Shown: positions 6,841 through 8,214 of the stretch, piece after piece
Position numbering within the stretch: the first letter of the stretch is position 1
Layout of the letters: each line of letters begins with the position of its first letter
Assembly: GCA_025998355.1 (NCBI GenBank)
Contig: BNVV01000058.1
Coordinates: 1-8,214, forward strand
Reading direction: 5' to 3'
Length of the DNA: 8,214 nt
Source of the DNA: Endomicrobiia bacterium
GTDB taxonomy: Bacteria; Elusimicrobiota; Endomicrobiia; Endomicrobiales; Endomicrobiaceae
The notes under the pieces: generated by a model
The model's database searches: none
Told to the model about the DNA's origin: nothing
What the model saw: the letters and a program-made list of their open reading frames with translations, nothing else
Program-made: the position numbers and the translations under genes

Positions 6841-7053
6841 ATGAAAAGGTCATTGTTAGTTTTTTGTAGTTTCTTTGCTTTAAGTATTTTTGCACCAGCT
6901 GTTGCTCAGGCAATGAATGTTCCTGACCGTAGCGGCATACGTGTCCATCAGGGAAGTAAGCCAGATCACTCGACAGGTTGTGTACTGGTACCTGACAGAA
7001 GTGACGAGGATAAGATTAAAGAATCAATTCCCAAGGATAAGACTAAAAAATAG
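6841..7053 (+). CDS. Short exported protein, shortened paralogue of the downstream DUF5675-like gene
   Basis: 70 residues. An N-terminal Sec signal peptide (KR at 2-3, hydrophobic core to about 21, cleavage after AQA at 24) leaves a mature peptide of about 46 residues. It keeps only the end of the domain seen in the longer neighbour: VPDRSGIRVHQGSKPDHSTGC, then VLVPDR, with H36 and C47 of the His...Ser-Thr-Gly-Cys motif, and ends in a lysine-rich KDKTKK. Relative to the neighbour it lacks 73 codons in frame (that protein's residues 25-97). GGAG at 6831-6834 is well placed. The intact frame and nearly unchanged signal peptide suggest it is still made, but it probably cannot form the complete domain. 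It may be functional in its short form or a recently shortened copy in decay. Confidence 0.6.
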   Translation: MKRSLLVFCSFFALSIFAPAVAQAMNVPDRSGIRVHQGSKPDHSTGCVLVPDRSDEDKIKESIPKDKTKK

Positions 7054-7054
7054 G

Positions 7055-7361
7055 AGAAGTATTAGCAGTGCAGATGGTTTTTTAATTCTTTAAAGAAGAC
7101 AGAAGTCGTCTAGAAGGTAGATTTTAATGATAAGGGATGAAATGTCACAAAGAAGACCGAAGTTGTGAAGTTGTCTAGAAGTGACAGATTTTAATGACAA
7201 AGGAGGAGATAGCACGTAGGATGATCGTAATGTAGAAGCTTTATGCTTTAAGCATAAAGTAAAATAAACGATGTACAAGGAGATTTGAATGAAAAGGTCA
7301 TTGTTAGTATTTTGTAGTTTCTTTGCTTTAAGTATTTTTGCACCAGCTGTTGCTCAGGCAA
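7055..7361 (+). repeat. Direct repeat copy 2: leader plus signal-peptide coding sequence
   Basis: This second copy of the unit at 6616-6913 starts two bases after the stop of the short gene. The paralogue therefore arose with its own leader, palindrome and ribosome binding site, as expected from tandem duplication of a whole gene unit. It contains its own pair of units of about 57 nt (starting 7093 and 7150). Confidence 0.9.
7239..7259 (+). promoter_or_regulatory. Perfect 10-bp palindrome before the long exported-protein gene
   Basis: Identical to the palindrome at 6793-6813, although the bases on its left (GATCGTAATGTAGAAG versus GCTCGCAGCGTAGAAG) and right have drifted. It stands 29 bases before the start codon. 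Confidence 0.6.
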
Positions 7362-7891
7362 CAAATCAACCATTAGTTATTGCTAAGGCATTCGAGCTAG
7401 TACGTAAGAAGCCAGAAGGTGACGCTGTCAAAGGAGAGCTTACAGGAGGTCATAATTGCGACACTTTGGAGAACAATGCTATTAATAAAAAGAATAATCT
7501 TCCTTATGCTATACCGGCGGGGGAATACAAAGTGGAAGTTACTAAGAGCGAAAGATTCGGAAGACCTATGCCGCTGATAAAGAATGTTCCTGACCGTGAC
7601 GGCATACGTTTCCATCAGGGGAGTAAGCCAAAGCACTCGACAGGTTGCGTACTGGTACCTGACAGAAGGGATGAGGATGCGATAACAAAGTTAATTCTCG
7701 ATGATAAGGCTAAAAAAATTGAAAGCAGCATTACTATTCGTAATCACCGTTCGCCTTCTCCTGCTCCAAATGATAGCGATGATGATGATAGCGATGATGA
7801 AGGTTTAGACAGCCCCGTAGGTTCAGGCAGCCCCAGAGGTTCATCCGAGTCCGAGCAAAAGTCGGGGTCGGGATGGTGCACAATTCAATAA
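7289..7891 (+). CDS. Exported DUF5675-like protein with acidic tail ending in a CaaX-type box
   Basis: 200 residues. The Sec signal peptide is residues 1-24 (AQA cleavage site). Residues 27-145 resemble DUF5675: HNCDTLENN (55-63), LPYAIPAGEYKVEV (71-84), SERFGRPMPLIKNVPDRDGI, then H109, S117-T-G-C120 and VLVPDR. The H-x10-C spacing with STGC recalls the active site of YkuD L,D-transpeptidases, but activity is not shown. Residues 155-195 are low complexity: SPSPAPNDSDDDDSDDEG, with casein-kinase-2-like Ser-Asp-Asp sites, then SPVGSG/SPRGSS repeats. The last four residues are C197-T-I-Q, a form of the eukaryotic prenylation box. GGAG at 7279-7282 supports the start. DNA for the tail is far richer in GC than its surroundings. 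Family assignment is from memory; an effector role is inference. Confidence 0.75.
   Translation: MKRSLLVFCSFFALSIFAPAVAQATNQPLVIAKAFELVRKKPEGDAVKGELTGGHNCDTLENNAINKKNNLPYAIPAGEYKVEVTKSERFGRPMPLIKNVPDRDGIRFHQGSKPKHSTGCVLVPDRRDEDAITKLILDDKAKKIESSITIRNHRSPSPAPNDSDDDDSDDEGLDSPVGSGSPRGSSESEQKSGSGWCTIQ
7811..7846 (+). repeat. 18-nt tandem repeat in the tail of the long exported protein
   Basis: AGCCCCGTAGGTTCAGGC (7811-7828) is followed directly by AGCCCCAGAGGTTCATCC (7829-7846), coding SPVGSG and SPRGSS. Such in-frame repeats expand or contract by slippage, consistent with a fast-changing disordered tail. Confidence 0.65.
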
Positions 7892-7903
7892 ATAATATGT
7901 CTC

Positions 7904-8032
7904 CTGTGACAAATGCATGAAAGCTTTTTTGACTTTTGGGTGTTAGTGGTTATACTAAACAACACTCTGTTTGAAAGATTCTTTTCATGCGTTTGACGCG
8001 TACATTTCTTTATAGCATTTGTGACATCACAG
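7904..8032. repeat. Nested inverted repeats over about 130 bp
   Basis: CTGTGA (7904-7909) matches TCACAG (8027-8032). ACAAATGC (7909-7916) matches GCATTTGT (8015-8022). GCATGAAA (7915-7922) matches TTTCATGC (7983-7990). TTAGT/ACTAA forms a small central hairpin near 7945-7960. The arms are in nested order, so the whole region could fold as one long interrupted hairpin. No ORF lies in it. It might be a small non-autonomous element or a structured 3' region. Confidence 0.4.
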
Positions 8033-8073
8033 AACACTTGCAGTATTAGAAATTAGGATAGCAAATCTTTAAA

Positions 8074-8119
8074 AAAAAGAGTGGCGAGCTCATTTGTTAT
8101 GATGCTTGCCACTCTTTTT
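8074..8119. terminator. Strong bidirectional rho-independent terminator
   Basis: AAAAAGAGTGGC (8074-8085) pairs perfectly with GCCACTCTTTTT (8108-8119). Inside, GAGC/GCTT and TCAT/ATGA continue the stem with one bulged T and a TTGTT loop. Its A-run and T-run let it act on either strand. It closes the exported-protein unit and perhaps a convergent gene to the right. Confidence 0.85.
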
Positions 8120-8214
8120 AATTTAAAACTTCGAGTTGTGTTTGTTATACTGTTTGTGATACTTTGAGTTAGTTTTTGGTAATACTTACATAAATTATTT
8201 TGTAGTTTTATGTT
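8120..8214. other. AT-rich right edge, no supported gene
   Basis: TTATACT, TGATACT and TAATACT recur in a short T-rich stretch (about 8145-8185). One minus-strand frame stays open from the edge through the terminator, but its composition is poor and it crosses the hairpin, so I do not call a gene. Confidence 0.4.

Larger units (their letters stand above)
6616..6913 (+). repeat. Direct repeat copy 1: leader plus signal-peptide coding sequence
   Basis: This stretch of about 300 bp recurs at 7055-7361. It starts AGAAGTATTAGCAGTGCAGA and ends with the signal-peptide codons of the first exported-protein gene (GCA A). The leader part differs by scattered substitutions and small indels, including an extra GAAGTTGTG in the other copy. 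The 72 bases of signal-peptide coding sequence differ at one synonymous site only. Confidence 0.9.

Noticed and set aside
6671..6913. Minus-strand ORFs across both leaders (also 7090-7278)
   Set aside because: They mirror the duplicated leader and signal-peptide sequence, lack ribosome binding sites and differ in frame and end between copies.
7055..7090. Rho-independent terminator after the short exported-protein gene (T-run near 7078-7083)
   Set aside because: No convincing stem precedes the T-run, and the same sequence exists upstream of the first gene.
7199..7235. Upstream ORF in leader copy 2 starting at 7221 (MIVM) behind AAAGGAGG
   Set aside because: Only four codons, spacing of 14 bases, and no equivalent ATG in leader copy 1.

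Overview
The window is AT-rich bacterial DNA holding anaerobic ferredoxin-linked metabolism, a two-subunit bacterial glycyl-tRNA synthetase, decayed mobile and accessory genes, and a tandemly duplicated gene for small exported proteins. Wide, gene-poor spacers with recognisable gene remnants suggest a genome undergoing reduction. The gene content and style fit an anaerobic gut or endosymbiotic bacterium. Elusimicrobiota (Endomicrobium-like, from termite-gut flagellates) is my best guess. That is inference from general resemblance; there is no rRNA marker here.

Layout. 1-288 (minus): N-terminal part of a broken IS5-type transposase running off the left edge. 367-395: a strong sigma70-like promoter pointing right, placed so that the transcript would start almost at the first codon of the next gene. 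405-2411 (plus): compact operon of a 2x[4Fe-4S] ferredoxin, the alpha subunit and the TPP-binding beta subunit of a 2-oxoacid:ferredoxin oxidoreductase. The gamma subunit that normally completes this complex is absent; the spacer instead holds a dead Sel1-repeat gene (2476-2669) ending in a small hairpin. 2822-3661 and 3958-6072 (plus): glyQ and glyS, separated by about 300 bp with two TATAAT promoters and a 16-codon ORF before glyS. 6196-6240: a strong terminator, probably bidirectional.

6241-6615 contains no convincing gene, but has four 11-bp direct repeats and a 9-bp inverted repeat. From 6616 a unit of about 300 bp (leader plus signal-peptide coding sequence) occurs twice (6616-6913, 7055-7361). 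It drives two related genes. The first encodes only 70 aa, the second 200 aa. They differ by an in-frame loss of 73 codons in the first and by an acidic, low-complexity C-terminal tail in the second. The mature part of the long protein resembles the DUF5675 family, with a His...Ser-Thr-Gly-Cys motif like that of YkuD-type L,D-transpeptidases. Its last four residues, CTIQ, form a eukaryotic-style CaaX prenylation box after a Ser/Asp-rich stretch. If the organism lives in a eukaryotic cell, this is a candidate host-directed effector. Each leader carries a perfect 10-bp palindrome just before the ribosome binding site and two copies of a unit of about 58 nt. The window closes with a 130-bp region of nested inverted repeats and a strong bidirectional terminator (8074-8119).

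How the genes work together: the ferredoxin, alpha and beta subunits would oxidatively decarboxylate a 2-oxoacid to an acyl-CoA and reduce ferredoxin, once joined by a gamma subunit from elsewhere. GlyQ and GlyS form the alpha2beta2 glycyl-tRNA synthetase. The duplicated exported proteins are unrelated to these and look like accessory, envelope- or host-facing functions.
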